From Rhodobiaceae bacterium (lineage in GTDB: Bacteria; Pseudomonadota; Alphaproteobacteria; RS24): a stretch of 36,446 nt of DNA. The stretch is from contig PBLK01000026.1 in NCBI GenBank assembly GCA_002721725.1, forward strand, positions 1-36,446. The letters run 5' to 3'. Positions 16,650-24,405 of the stretch are shown one piece after another; position 1 is the first letter of the stretch, and each line of letters opens with the position of its first letter. The notes beneath the pieces are model-generated. The model had not been told where the DNA came from, made no database searches, and saw nothing but the letters and a program-made list of their open reading frames with translations. Made by a program: the position numbers and the translations under genes.

Positions 16650-18086
16650 TCAGTCATTTAGTGGTATCGCGATAAAACGAACGCTTTCCGTCGAACGAAT
16701 AAAAGCCAAAACCGAATTGCGACCGCTTTGCTTAGCCGCTTGCAATGCATCAACTGCGCCCTTGGCCGAGCCGACCGCGCGTTGGTCAATCTCTGACACT
16801 ACATCACCAGGGCGAAGGCCAGCTTCAAAAGCTGCACTATCGCGTTCAACATCGACGATCACAGCGCCGATAATGTCATCGCCAAGCCCAAAACGCTTCC
16901 GGTTTTCACGGTTCAGACTTTGCATCGTGAGGCCAATAAAGCTTTCATCGTCATCGCTGCTAGCCTTTTCCTGTTTAGGCCTTTGGCTATGGGCTTTGGT
17001 GCTGACCTCCTCCAACCGTCCGGTAACGATTTCCAGCATACGTGACTTACCTCGGCGAAAGACCTCTACCTGAACCGGCTTGTCAATCGCCGTTTCAGCA
17101 ACAATACGTGGCAGATCGCGCATTGTCGGCACAGGCTTATCGTCAAAACGAACAATCACATCCCCAACTTTCAAACCACCTTTTTCCGCTGGGCCATCAG
17201 GCGAAATCTCTGATACTAGGGCACCACGCGCCTTACCCAGCGACAATCCTTCGGCCAACTCATCGGTCACTTGCTGGATGCGCACACCCAACCAACCGCG
17301 TCGCGTTTCACCAAAACTTTGCAATTGCGCTGTTACCGTTTTGGCAAGATTGGAAGGGATGGAAAAGCCGATACCAACCGAACCACCTGACGGCGATATG
17401 ATAGCTGAATTAACTCCAATGACCTCACCCTGCATATTAAACAGGGGGCCACCCGAGTTTCCGCGATTTATCGCGGCATCGGTTTGAATGAAGCTGTCAT
17501 ACGGGCCAGCATTAATGTCGCGATTAATCGCCGAGATGATGCCGGCGGAAAGCGAGCCTCCCAGTCCAAAGGGATTGCCGATAGCAATTACCCAATCGCC
17601 AACGCGCGCTTTATCGCTATCACCTAGTGGCACAAAGGGCAGGCGTTTTTTGGACGTCACTTTCAATACCGCCAAGTCGGTTTTTGGGTCACGCCCAATT
17701 AATTTCGCATCAAGCTTGGTACCATCTGAAAAAGTCACCGTGATTTCATCGGCTTCCTCAATCACATGATTATTAGTGATGATAATACCTTTTGGATCCA
17801 CGACGAAACCACTGCCCAAAGAAGAGACTTTCTGACTGGGAGCTTGGCCGCCGCGACGCTGATCAAAAAACTCTTCAAAAAAGCGGTCAAAAGGCGGTTG
17901 GCCGGGGCCGCGCGAACGGCGCTGTTGTACCTTCTGTGAGGTGGAAATATTGACCACTGCCGGGGTCAGGCGTTCGGCTAAATTCGCAAAGCCGTCAACG
18001 GGTCGCGCGATGGCAGATGTTGAGACCAATGGCGCAACCATCAGCAAGAAAATAATCAAAAAGCGAGAAAGCGTGTATTCCAACAT
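16650..18086 (-). CDS. DegP/HtrA-type periplasmic serine protease
   Basis: This 478-residue Do-like protease and chaperone degrades misfolded envelope proteins. A signal peptide (about residues 1-27, ending SAIA) directs export. The chymotrypsin-like domain carries the full triad His107 (TNNHVI), Asp137 (KTDLAV) and Ser211 (GNSGGP). Two PDZ domains follow, at about residues 255-350 and 380-475, as in DegP/DegQ rather than single-PDZ DegS. A basic, Arg-rich loop with a FFEEFFDQR stretch precedes the protease domain. The gene follows DUF2065 by 12 bases at the end of the hflKC unit, a common alphaproteobacterial arrangement. Confidence 0.95.
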   Translation of the reverse strand: MLEYTLSRFLIIFLLMVAPLVSTSAIARPVDGFANLAERLTPAVVNISTSQKVQQRRSRGPGQPPFDRFFEEFFDQRRGGQAPSQKVSSLGSGFVVDPKGIIITNNHVIEEADEITVTFSDGTKLDAKLIGRDPKTDLAVLKVTSKKRLPFVPLGDSDKARVGDWVIAIGNPFGLGGSLSAGIISAINRDINAGPYDSFIQTDAAINRGNSGGPLFNMQGEVIGVNSAIISPSGGSVGIGFSIPSNLAKTVTAQLQSFGETRRGWLGVRIQQVTDELAEGLSLGKARGALVSEISPDGPAEKGGLKVGDVIVRFDDKPVPTMRDLPRIVAETAIDKPVQVEVFRRGKSRMLEIVTGRLEEVSTKAHSQRPKQEKASSDDDESFIGLTMQSLNRENRKRFGLGDDIIGAVIVDVERDSAAFEAGLRPGDVVSEIDQRAVGSAKGAVDALQAAKQSGRNSVLAFIRSTESVRFIAIPLND

Positions 18087-18098
18087 TGAAGAGAAATC

Positions 18099-18284
18099 CT
18101 ATCCAAGCATCCAGACAAAAACGACTCCGATAAGTAAAGCGACTAGCCCACCATTGCGAAGGGCGGCATCACTGACAGAGTCGATTTGTCTGACAATAGA
18201 ACGCAAAAATGACGGAAAAAGGGCATAGAGGGCACCCTCAAAAGCAAGCACCAGCCCAATGGCCAGAAACAGCTTTTCAATCAT
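18099..18284 (-). CDS. DUF2065 (YjeT-like) small membrane protein
   Basis: This 61-residue protein has two hydrophobic helices (about residues 2-27 and 43-60) joined by a polar segment with RQIDSVSDAALRNGG. It matches the DUF2065/YjeT family, which sits beside hflC in many proteobacteria, including E. coli. No biochemical function is established. The start ATG shares a base with the hflC stop (TAATG), so translation is likely coupled. The position between HflC and the DegP protease suggests a part in membrane quality control, by association only. Confidence 0.9.
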   Translation of the reverse strand: MIEKLFLAIGLVLAFEGALYALFPSFLRSIVRQIDSVSDAALRNGGLVALLIGVVFVWMLG

Positions 18285-19291
18285 TAGTTCGCTGCCTGCT
18301 CCGTCGCCGCATCGGCAACAATTTCAGGGCACAAATTATCGCTCAATGACTTACCACCTGCTGTCAGCTTATCGACATTAACCCTCGCCCCGCGCTTAAC
18401 CTGACCAGACTGGCTCGGCGCCAACGTCGAGTTCGGGTTTTTCAAGAACTGAAAAAATGCACTATCCGGCGACAACACCATTGTAGTGCCGTCTTCCTCA
18501 AGAGCCTTTTCGTAAGCTTGCATTGAGCGATAGAAGGCAAAAAAATCGGGGTCTTGACCAAATACTTTGGCGAAAACGCGGTTACGGCAACCATCGCCCT
18601 GACCGCGAGTAATTTCACTGTCGCGCGTTGCCTCCGCAAGCAGAACCGTGACTTGCTTGTCGGCTTGGGCGCGAATGGCACGCGCCACTTCCTGACCAAG
18701 AGCACGGAACTCAGCCGCTTCTTGCTCGCGCTCGGTTTGCATACGACGGTAGATCGCTTGGCTATTGGCCTCCGGCAAATCGGCGCGGCGAATGCGCACA
18801 TCGATAATCTCAATGCCGAAATCGGCCGCTTGCTTGTTAACCAAGGCACTGATGCGCTGCATCAGCTGTGAACGCTCGTCGCGCACCACGGTTTCGAATT
18901 TTTCTTCACCTAAGACCGAACGCATGGAGGAAGAGACAATGGTTGAAAGGCGGGATTGCGCCCGGCGCTCATCTCGAAGCGCTTTATAGAATTGAAGCGG
19001 GTCAATAATGCGATAACGGGTAAAAGCGTCAACCACCAGACGCTTTTGATCTGACGCAATCAGCTCTTCCGCAGGCGTATCGAGGTCGAGTATGCGCTTG
19101 TCGATGGAAATGACATTTTGCACAAACGGTATTTTCAAATGTAGACCGGCATCAGTAATGACGCGGCGCGGGTCACCAAATTGCAACACCAAAGCCTGTT
19201 GCGTTTGATGCACGGTAAATAGTGAGGCTGATGCCAACACACCAAGCACCGCAAGGAGAATGAGAGAAATTACGAGACTAGGGCGTTTCAT
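18284..19291 (-). CDS. hflC: HflC, FtsH modulator of the SPFH/prohibitin family
   Basis: HflC (335 residues) is anchored by one N-terminal transmembrane helix (about residues 5-25) and carries a periplasmic SPFH/band 7 domain. With HflK it forms a large cage around the membrane protease FtsH. Typical features are TVHQTQQALVLQFG, RILDLDTPAEE, VDAFTRYRIIDPLQFY, IEIIDVRIRRADLPE and the late QDPDFFAFYRSMQAYE. The start shares one base with the hflK stop. The helical segment has GQGDGCRNRVF, where most HflC have GEGDAEANRI-like sequence, a small local divergence that adds a Cys. Confidence 0.96.
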   Translation of the reverse strand: MKRPSLVISLILLAVLGVLASASLFTVHQTQQALVLQFGDPRRVITDAGLHLKIPFVQNVISIDKRILDLDTPAEELIASDQKRLVVDAFTRYRIIDPLQFYKALRDERRAQSRLSTIVSSSMRSVLGEEKFETVVRDERSQLMQRISALVNKQAADFGIEIIDVRIRRADLPEANSQAIYRRMQTEREQEAAEFRALGQEVARAIRAQADKQVTVLLAEATRDSEITRGQGDGCRNRVFAKVFGQDPDFFAFYRSMQAYEKALEEDGTTMVLSPDSAFFQFLKNPNSTLAPSQSGQVKRGARVNVDKLTAGGKSLSDNLCPEIVADAATEQAAN

Positions 19292-20403
19292 TATTTTGCC
19301 TCCTGATTGCGCTTTAACTGGTCTAGTGGCAAATACGGCACAACACCTTGACCGTCCTGCTCGATGATCACCTTATTCGTGCGACCGAGAACCTTTTCCA
19401 ATGTTTCAAGAAACATTCGCTGGCGGGTCACGCCGCGCGCCGACCGATATTCATCATAGATCGAAGCGAAACGGGTCGCTTCACCATCGGCTTCAGCCAC
19501 AGTTTGCGCGCGATAAGCCTCCGCCTCACGGCGAATTCGGACCGCTTCACCTTGTGCTTCCGGCACAACGCGATTGGCATACTTATTGGCTTCATTGCGA
19601 GCTCGCTCTTGGTCGGCTCGCGCCGCTTGCACATCACGAAAAGCGTCAATTACCGCCGCAGGCGGGTCAACCTTCTGCATTTTCACCCGTGTGATGGTGA
19701 TACCGGCACCATATTCATCGAGGGTTTTTTGCATCAACGCTTTTACCTGCTCTTCATTGGTCTGACGCTGTTCAGTCAAAATCGGCTGAATGTCGTTCTG
19801 CCCGATAATTTCGCGCATAGTGCTTTCGGCCACCGCCTTTACCGTGCCAGTCGGATTTTGGATATTAAACAAAAAATCGGGCGCATCTTTTATGACCCAG
19901 AAAACCGAGAAGTCGACATCGACTATATTTTCGTCGCCAGTCAGCATCAGACTCTCCTCTGGCACATCGCGTGTCACACCGGCTGCGCGGCGGTCAGTGC
20001 TGGCGCGCATACCAATGTCCACGAGATTTTCCGTTGTCACTTTCGGGGTCACCGCCGTCTCAATCGGCCACGGCAAATGATAGTTCAGACCCGGGCTAGT
20101 TTGCGTATGGAATTTACCGAAGCGCAACACAACGCCCTGCTCATCGGCCTGCACGCGGTAAAAGCCGCTCAAGGCCCATAGGCCAAACAGAACGGCGAGA
20201 ATAACAACAAGGCCGGAACCGCCCCCGGCGCTGGGCAACAAACGGCTGACGCGCTCTTGCGCTTGACGGATCATTTCTTCAATGTCGGGTTCATTTCCGC
20301 TTGGGCCTCTGCCGCCGCCGTTGCCTCGTTTGGGGCCCTTGCCGGAGCCACCGCTGCTCCCCCACGGGTTTTGATTGTTGCCTGAATTATTGTCCCAGGG
20401 CAT
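19291..20403 (-). CDS. hflK: HflK, FtsH modulator of the SPFH/prohibitin family
   Basis: HflK (370 residues) is the partner of HflC in the FtsH-regulating cage. It begins with the usual Gly/Asn/Pro-rich cytoplasmic tail (about residues 1-37), has a transmembrane helix at about 63-82, and then the band 7 domain with VQADEQGVVLRFGKF, PGLNYHLPWPIE, DENIVDVDFSVFW and a long helical region rich in Glu, Ala and Arg. It is the first gene of hflK-hflC-DUF2065-degP and is divergent from mrp across 172 bases that hold candidate promoters for both. Confidence 0.96.
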   Translation of the reverse strand: MPWDNNSGNNQNPWGSSGGSGKGPKRGNGGGRGPSGNEPDIEEMIRQAQERVSRLLPSAGGGSGLVVILAVLFGLWALSGFYRVQADEQGVVLRFGKFHTQTSPGLNYHLPWPIETAVTPKVTTENLVDIGMRASTDRRAAGVTRDVPEESLMLTGDENIVDVDFSVFWVIKDAPDFLFNIQNPTGTVKAVAESTMREIIGQNDIQPILTEQRQTNEEQVKALMQKTLDEYGAGITITRVKMQKVDPPAAVIDAFRDVQAARADQERARNEANKYANRVVPEAQGEAVRIRREAEAYRAQTVAEADGEATRFASIYDEYRSARGVTRQRMFLETLEKVLGRTNKVIIEQDGQGVVPYLPLDQLKRNQEAK

Positions 20404-20430
20404 TGACTAACCTCCGTTTACCGAGACGCT

Positions 20431-20459
20431 TTTATATGCGCGCGCCGAATGTGTCGCAA
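20431..20459 (-). promoter_or_regulatory. Candidate promoter for hflK
   Basis: On the minus strand TTGCGA (20459-20454) and TATAAA (20436-20431) are 17 bases apart, matching 4 and 5 consensus positions. The -10 box is 27 bases before the hflK start codon. The -35 box overlaps the GTGTC/GACAC inverted repeat. Confidence 0.45.
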
Positions 20460-20467
20460 TGTGACAC
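20451..20467. promoter_or_regulatory. Dyad GTGTC-N7-GACAC over the hflK -35 region
   Basis: A perfect 5-base inverted repeat with a 7-base centre covers the proposed hflK -35 box. Its size and place suit a dimeric regulator's binding site, but I recognise no specific factor. It does not match the alphaproteobacterial LexA form GAAC-N7-GTTC. Confidence 0.3.
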
Positions 20468-20498
20468 TTGTGCAAAAGCAACGCAATCTTCGCATTGA

Positions 20499-20527
20499 TT
20501 GACAAGAGCATCATATACGGGTCTATG
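20499..20527 (+). promoter_or_regulatory. Candidate promoter for mrp
   Basis: A perfect TTGACA at 20499-20504 is followed after 17 bases by TCTATG (20522-20527), a weak -10 box with 3 of 6 matches. The mrp ATG is at 20576, giving a leader of about 40 bases with an AGG at 20562-20564. Confidence 0.4.
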
Positions 20528-20575
20528 TGGTGAACATGACAGGTAAATTCAAGCTTTAACTGAGGTTTTTTAACC

Positions 20576-21595
20576 ATGAGCGGATTGGTCGAGAAAGATA
20601 TTCTCGCGGCTTTGGATGCGATTACCGCCAGCGGCGATACGCAATCGCTGATTGCCGCCGACCGCGTGCAAGGTCTGGTGCTGCGCGACGGCAATATCGG
20701 CTTTTCGATTGAGGTTGATGGCTTGGCGCCTGAAACACTGGACGGGCTGAAGGCGCAAGCTGAGCAAGCGGTAAAAAATCTCAGCGGCGTTGTCTCCGTG
20801 ACCTGCATTTTGACAGCGCATCGCGCGGCGCAAAAAAAAGCCCCACATAACAGCGCGAGCACGGAAATTCCCGCCATTTTCAAACGCATTAAAACAGTGA
20901 TTGCTGTCGCTTCCGGCAAAGGCGGGGTCGGCAAATCCACCGTCGCCGTCAATCTCGCCGCCGCATTGGCAAAAGCGGGCAATGCCACCGGCCTGCTTGA
21001 TGCCGATATTTACGGGCCGAGCATGCCGCATCTTTTGGGCATTGCCGACAAACCGCAACTGAGCGACGATAAAAACCTCATTCCCATTCAAGCGGACGGC
21101 ATACACACCATGTCCATCGGCTATTTGGTCGATAGCGAACAAGCGATGATATGGCGCGGCCCGATGGCGCAAGGCGCGCTGATGCAAATGCTTGAAGATG
21201 TAGCTTGGCCCGATTTGGATGTGCTGGTGCTCGACCTGCCGCCGGGCACGGGTGATATTCAACTGACAATGGCGCAGCGTATTCCGGTATCGGGCGCGGT
21301 GCTTGTCACCACCCCGTCAGATTTGGCATTGGTCGATGTGACCCGCGCCATCGCCATGTTTGAAAAAACCCAAGTGCCGGTGCTGGGGCTCATTGAAAAC
21401 ATGGCCTATCTCGACGCCCCGGACGGCACGCGTCTCTATCCGTTTGGCGAAGGCGGCGAGGCTATGGCGAAAAAAGTGAAACTGGCGCATCTCGCCGCCC
21501 TACCGCTTGATGCCGCCATTGGCATGGATGGCAGCCATGAGGCGTTTCAAAAACTGGCGACGCGAATCAGTAAGTCGATAAAGGAAACTGCATGA
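20576..21595 (+). CDS. mrp: Mrp/ApbC-family iron-sulfur cluster carrier ATPase
   Basis: Mrp (339 residues) is a cytoplasmic P-loop ATPase of the NBP35 family that carries Fe-S clusters to target proteins. An N-terminal MIP18-like (DUF59) domain of about 80 residues is followed by the deviant Walker A KGGVGKS (115-121), DADIYGPSMPHLL, and DLPPGTGDIQLT. The region where family members often have CPxCG reads NMAYLDAPDGTRLYPFGEGG, so the cluster-binding CxxC is absent. The only Cys in the protein is residue 77. Similar Cys-less forms are, from memory, common in alphaproteobacteria. The stop overlaps the DUF1737 start by four bases. Confidence 0.93.
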   Translation: MSGLVEKDILAALDAITASGDTQSLIAADRVQGLVLRDGNIGFSIEVDGLAPETLDGLKAQAEQAVKNLSGVVSVTCILTAHRAAQKKAPHNSASTEIPAIFKRIKTVIAVASGKGGVGKSTVAVNLAAALAKAGNATGLLDADIYGPSMPHLLGIADKPQLSDDKNLIPIQADGIHTMSIGYLVDSEQAMIWRGPMAQGALMQMLEDVAWPDLDVLVLDLPPGTGDIQLTMAQRIPVSGAVLVTTPSDLALVDVTRAIAMFEKTQVPVLGLIENMAYLDAPDGTRLYPFGEGGEAMAKKVKLAHLAALPLDAAIGMDGSHEAFQKLATRISKSIKETA

Positions 21596-21789
21596 GTGAA
21601 GAAAAGAAAGCCTATCGTTTTTTGACCGGCCCCGACGATGCCGCCTTTTGCCAGCGTGTGTCCGATGCGCTACGCGACGGCTGGGTGCTGTATGGCCCGC
21701 CGCTTATTCAGGTCGATGCGGACGGCAACCGCCATTGCGGGCAAGCCGTGGTGCTGCCGGAGTTTCTCTCTACTTATTCAGAAAATTAA
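21592..21789 (+). CDS. DUF1737 domain protein
   Basis: This 65-residue protein matches DUF1737: YRFLTGPDDAAFCQRVSDALRDGW, then LYGPPL and a closing CGQAVV motif. Its function is unknown. The start ATG overlaps the mrp stop (ATGA), so translation is probably coupled to mrp. The 3' end overlaps the convergent SMP-30 gene by 20 bases, so the last residues (LSTYSEN) are encoded opposite that gene's last codons. Confidence 0.85.
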   Translation: MSEEKKAYRFLTGPDDAAFCQRVSDALRDGWVLYGPPLIQVDADGNRHCGQAVVLPEFLSTYSEN

Positions 21790-22678
21790 GCGGCAGGCCG
21801 GGTGTGTCCCATTCGGTCGCCAGTAAGCGGCCGGTGCCGGAAGCGGTGATGTAAGCGGTTTTCAAACCTTCCCCGCCAAAGCAAATATTGGTGGTCATCG
21901 GGTCGCCGGTCGCAACATGGCGAATAGCGCCGTTCTCAGGGTCAATGCGCGAAATGCCACCATTCATAATGGTCGCGACACTAACCGTGCCATCGGTCTC
22001 GACCGCCATAGAATCGAAAAAGCTATACCCCCCAGGCGAGGCGACAAAGTTCTTCTGCCCCGTGCGCCCGCTCTCAGCCAGCTTGCCCGGCCCGTCCAGC
22101 TTCCAGCGCCAGAGCCGCGCGCCTTGCGTCTCGGCGACATAGACATAATCTTCATCAGGACTGAGGCCGACACCATTGGCGGTTTCAACGGGAAACACCA
22201 TTTCCTCGACGTGGCTGCCATCGGTTTTGGCGTAAAACAGCGCGCCTCGGTCTTTCAACCGACCATGCCCTTTGCCCAAATCGGTGAACCAAAAGCCGCC
22301 CTGCTTGTCGAAAACAATATCATTGGGCCCGCGCAGCGGATTGCCGTTCACTTCCGTATACAGCACCTCGACCTTGCCGGCCGCCAAATCGACCCGCTCA
22401 ATGCGCCCGCCCGAATAGTCTTCTGCAATATCACCGGCAAACAGCAAACCGTTCACATCGTGCCATTCAAAGCCGCCATTATTGCAAATATAGACCGCGC
22501 CATCGGGGCCAATGGCCGCGCCGTTCGGCCCGCCGCCGGTTTCGGCAATCACTTCGATTTTGCCGTCAGGGGTGACACGGCTCAGCGTGCCGCGCGCAAT
22601 CTCAACCAATATGACCGAGCCATCGGGCATGGCAATCGGCCCTTCGGGAAATAATAGGCCTGAAGCAATTTCGCGCAT
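21770..22678 (-). CDS. SMP-30/gluconolactonase-like beta-propeller hydrolase
   Basis: This 302-residue protein has the repeated beta-propeller strands of the SMP-30/gluconolactonase/LRE family. Expected metal ligands are the Glu of LLFPEGPIAM, the Asn of GPNDIVFD, the Asn of TANGVGLSPDEDYVYVAET and an Asp (FDSMAVE) in the last part. Members hydrolyse sugar lactones or related esters in a metal-dependent way; the substrate here cannot be predicted. A strong GGGGAGGG site precedes the ATG. It starts 14 bases after the folA stop, so it is read with thyA and folA, an unexpected partner for nucleotide synthesis. Its 3' end overlaps DUF1737 by 20 bases. Confidence 0.88.
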   Translation of the reverse strand: MREIASGLLFPEGPIAMPDGSVILVEIARGTLSRVTPDGKIEVIAETGGGPNGAAIGPDGAVYICNNGGFEWHDVNGLLFAGDIAEDYSGGRIERVDLAAGKVEVLYTEVNGNPLRGPNDIVFDKQGGFWFTDLGKGHGRLKDRGALFYAKTDGSHVEEMVFPVETANGVGLSPDEDYVYVAETQGARLWRWKLDGPGKLAESGRTGQKNFVASPGGYSFFDSMAVETDGTVSVATIMNGGISRIDPENGAIRHVATGDPMTTNICFGGEGLKTAYITASGTGRLLATEWDTPGLPLNFLNK

Positions 22679-22692
22679 ATCACCCTCCCCGC

Positions 22693-23181
22693 TTAAATGC
22701 GTTTCAGCGTGATAAAACTATAATCGGCGCTGTCATTTTCGCCAGCCGAAAATCTTTCGCGGGAAATTTCTTGCCACGCATCTGCTTCCTGCAAAGCAAA
22801 TGCCGTGTCGCCATCGGGCTCGGCATGAACTTCAGTTAGGTGAATGGTCGCAGCCTGCGGCTCAAATAATTTATAAATCTGCCCGCCACCGATAATCATT
22901 ACCGTCTCAGCATCACCCGCCGCGTCCAACGCTTCCTCGGGTGTGGCGACACCGACCACCCCATCGGGCAAATCCAACGCGCTGCGGCTGATGACAATAT
23001 TCACCCGACCGGGCAAAGGCCGACCGATACTTTCCCAAGTCAGTCGCCCCATAATAATCGGGCACCCCATCGTCACTTGCTTGAAATGTTTGAGGTCAGA
23101 CGGCAGACGCCACGGCATATCCCCGCCTTTGCCGATAATGCCGTTTTCGGCAACGGCCACCACCATCTCAATCACCGGCAT
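22693..23181 (-). CDS. folA: Dihydrofolate reductase
   Basis: FolA (162 residues) reduces dihydrofolate to tetrahydrofolate with NADPH, regenerating the cofactor consumed by thymidylate synthase. Motifs seen are VVAVAENGIIGKGGDMPWRLPSDLKHF (substrate site, with the catalytic acid Asp in PSDL), the cofactor-binding MGRLTWESIGRPLPGR, and MIIGGGQIYKLF. The length is normal for chromosomal enzymes. The ATG is two bases after the thyA stop without its own ribosome-binding site, which implies translational coupling with thyA. Confidence 0.96.
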   Translation of the reverse strand: MPVIEMVVAVAENGIIGKGGDMPWRLPSDLKHFKQVTMGCPIIMGRLTWESIGRPLPGRVNIVISRSALDLPDGVVGVATPEEALDAAGDAETVMIIGGGQIYKLFEPQAATIHLTEVHAEPDGDTAFALQEADAWQEISRERFSAGENDSADYSFITLKRI

Positions 23182-23183
23182 GA

Positions 23184-23978
23184 TTAAACGGCAACCGGCG
23201 CGGCAATGTGTGGCTGCGCAACATAATCAACCAATTCGAAATCATCAAAAACGAAGCCGAAAATATCTTTTTTGTCAGGATTGATGTTAATGCTCGGCAA
23301 AACCCCCGGGCGGCGCTGCAATTGCGTGCGCGCTTGGTCAATATGATTGAGATAAAGATGCGCATCGCCCAACGTATGCACGAAATCTCCGGCTTCCAAA
23401 TCGCAAACTTGCGCCAGCATTTGTGTCAGCAGTGCATAAGAGGCGATGTTGAACGGCACACCGAGGAAGATATCAGCTGAGCGCTGATAGAGCTGGCACG
23501 ACAGCTTGCCTTTGGCGACATAAAACTGGAACAGACAATGGCAGGGCGGCAGTGCCATATTATCGACATCGGCCGGATTCCAAGCCGTGACGATATGACG
23601 ACGCGAGTCAGGATTATTTTTCAACTGATCCACCAGAGCGGTAATTTGGTCAATATGCGCCCCGCCCGGTGTTTGCCAACTGCGCCATTGCTTACCGTAA
23701 ACCGGACCGAGATTGCCGCCCGCATCGGCCCATTCATCCCATATTGAGACGCCGTTTTCTTTCAAATAGGCGATATTGGTGTCGCCAGAGAGAAACCACA
23801 GCAATTCATGAATAATGGATTTCAGATGCAGTTTCTTGGTTGTGAGAACCGGGAAACCTTGCCCTAAATTAAAGCGCATTTGGTGGCCGAACACGGATAG
23901 CGTGCCGGTGCCGGTGCGGTCATCGCGCTGCACGCCGTGGTGCAGCACATGCTCAAGCAGGTCAAGATATTGCTTCAT
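23184..23978 (-). CDS. thyA: Thymidylate synthase
   Basis: ThyA methylates dUMP to dTMP using methylene-tetrahydrofolate. Starting at ATG 23978 it has 264 residues, the same as E. coli ThyA, and begins [12 protein letters not shown]; an upstream in-frame ATG (24032) would add 18 residues without family similarity. AGGG lies just before 23978. Seen are [11 protein letters not shown] (phosphate-binding Arg), the catalytic Cys in [12 protein letters not shown], and [24 protein letters not shown]. The gene heads a thyA-folA-SMP-30 unit and is divergent from the tmRNA gene. Confidence 0.96.
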   Translation of the reverse strand: MKQYLDLLEHVLHHGVQRDDRTGTGTLSVFGHQMRFNLGQGFPVLTTKKLHLKSIIHELLWFLSGDTNIAYLKENGVSIWDEWADAGGNLGPVYGKQWRSWQTPGGAHIDQITALVDQLKNNPDSRRHIVTAWNPADVDNMALPPCHCLFQFYVAKGKLSCQLYQRSADIFLGVPFNIASYALLTQMLAQVCDLEAGDFVHTLGDAHLYLNHIDQARTQLQRRPGVLPSININPDKKDIFGFVFDDFELVDYVAQPHIAAPVAV

Positions 23979-24055
23979 AGCCCTAATGTGCCCTTTTCGA
24001 TGAAAGATTCGCAACGGGCTTTGCCGCCGCACTGTTAATTTGCTGTGTAAACTGC

Positions 24056-24341
24056 TATATGTTCCTCGTCGGCTTGCCGACTATGGCGATAAACGGGCTT
24101 CGCAATAAACCCATCGGACCCGGGGGCAGTACCCGGCGCCTCCACCAATTCTTTCATGTTTCGGGGGCGAACCAGGATCGACGAGGGCGTAAAGGATGTT
24201 TCCGTCGCTCGGCATGGTACCATCGTTATCGGGCCATTTTTATAGTTGCAAATGACAACTATGCGGAAGTAGCTGTCGCTGCGTAAGCAGTCACACGACT
24301 TCATTTCAAGTCCACCGCCTTCGCCGGCGGCGGCGGGGTTC
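24056..24341 (+). ncRNA. ssrA: Two-piece (circularly permuted) tmRNA gene
   Basis: tmRNA rescues stalled ribosomes and tags their nascent peptides. The gene is permuted as in alphaproteobacteria: the acceptor piece comes first and ends GCCTCC-A-CCA at 24138-24147. A 15-base spacer follows. The coding piece then starts GGGGGCG at 24163. The 7-base acceptor stem forms between 24163-24169 and 24137-24143, with one G-U pair. A CCGGG/CCCGG T-stem lies at about 24119-24135, and the D-arm-like CCAGGATCGACGAGGG follows the acceptor strand. The tag frame is at 24248-24286. The outer ends are approximate: the acceptor piece probably starts near the GTCGGC/GCCGAC hairpin at 24068, and the coding piece ends before the terminator. 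sspB follows directly. Confidence 0.9.
24248..24286 (+). other. tmRNA tag reading frame, peptide ANDNYAEVAVAA
   Basis: Twelve codons (GCA to GCG, then TAA) encode ANDNYAEVAVAA. With the alanine carried by tmRNA itself, the full tag would be 13 residues. The ANDNYAE start is the type recognised by alpha-type SspB, and the final VAA-type end is a ClpXP signal. It resembles the Caulobacter tag, which has two residues (EF) where this one has a single V. Confidence 0.92.
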
Positions 24342-24377
24342 GGAAGGCACCTGGCAACAGAAGCCTTCCACTTTTAA
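24342..24377 (+). terminator. Intrinsic terminator of the tmRNA gene
   Basis: GGAAGGC (24342-24348) pairs with GCCTTCC (24363-24369), a 7-bp stem with a 14-base loop, followed by ACTTTTAATT. It lies between the tmRNA coding piece and sspB, so sspB probably needs read-through or a promoter of its own. It is the clearest rho-independent terminator in the window. Confidence 0.7.
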
Positions 24378-24405
24378 TTGGCCGAGAGGCAAGCAGGCAA
24401 AACAT

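Noticed and set aside
19348-20181. 277-codon plus-strand ORF opposite hflK
   Set aside because: The sense frame encodes an unmistakable HflK. The antisense frame has no recognisable domain and no suitable start site.
21917-22654. 245-codon plus-strand ORF opposite the SMP-30 gene
   Set aside because: It is an antisense shadow of a conserved beta-propeller gene that has its own strong ribosome-binding site.
24035-24304. 89-codon minus-strand ORF over the tmRNA region
   Set aside because: It covers the structured tmRNA gene on the opposite strand, has no domain and no ribosome-binding site, and its frame is a by-product of RNA gene sequence.
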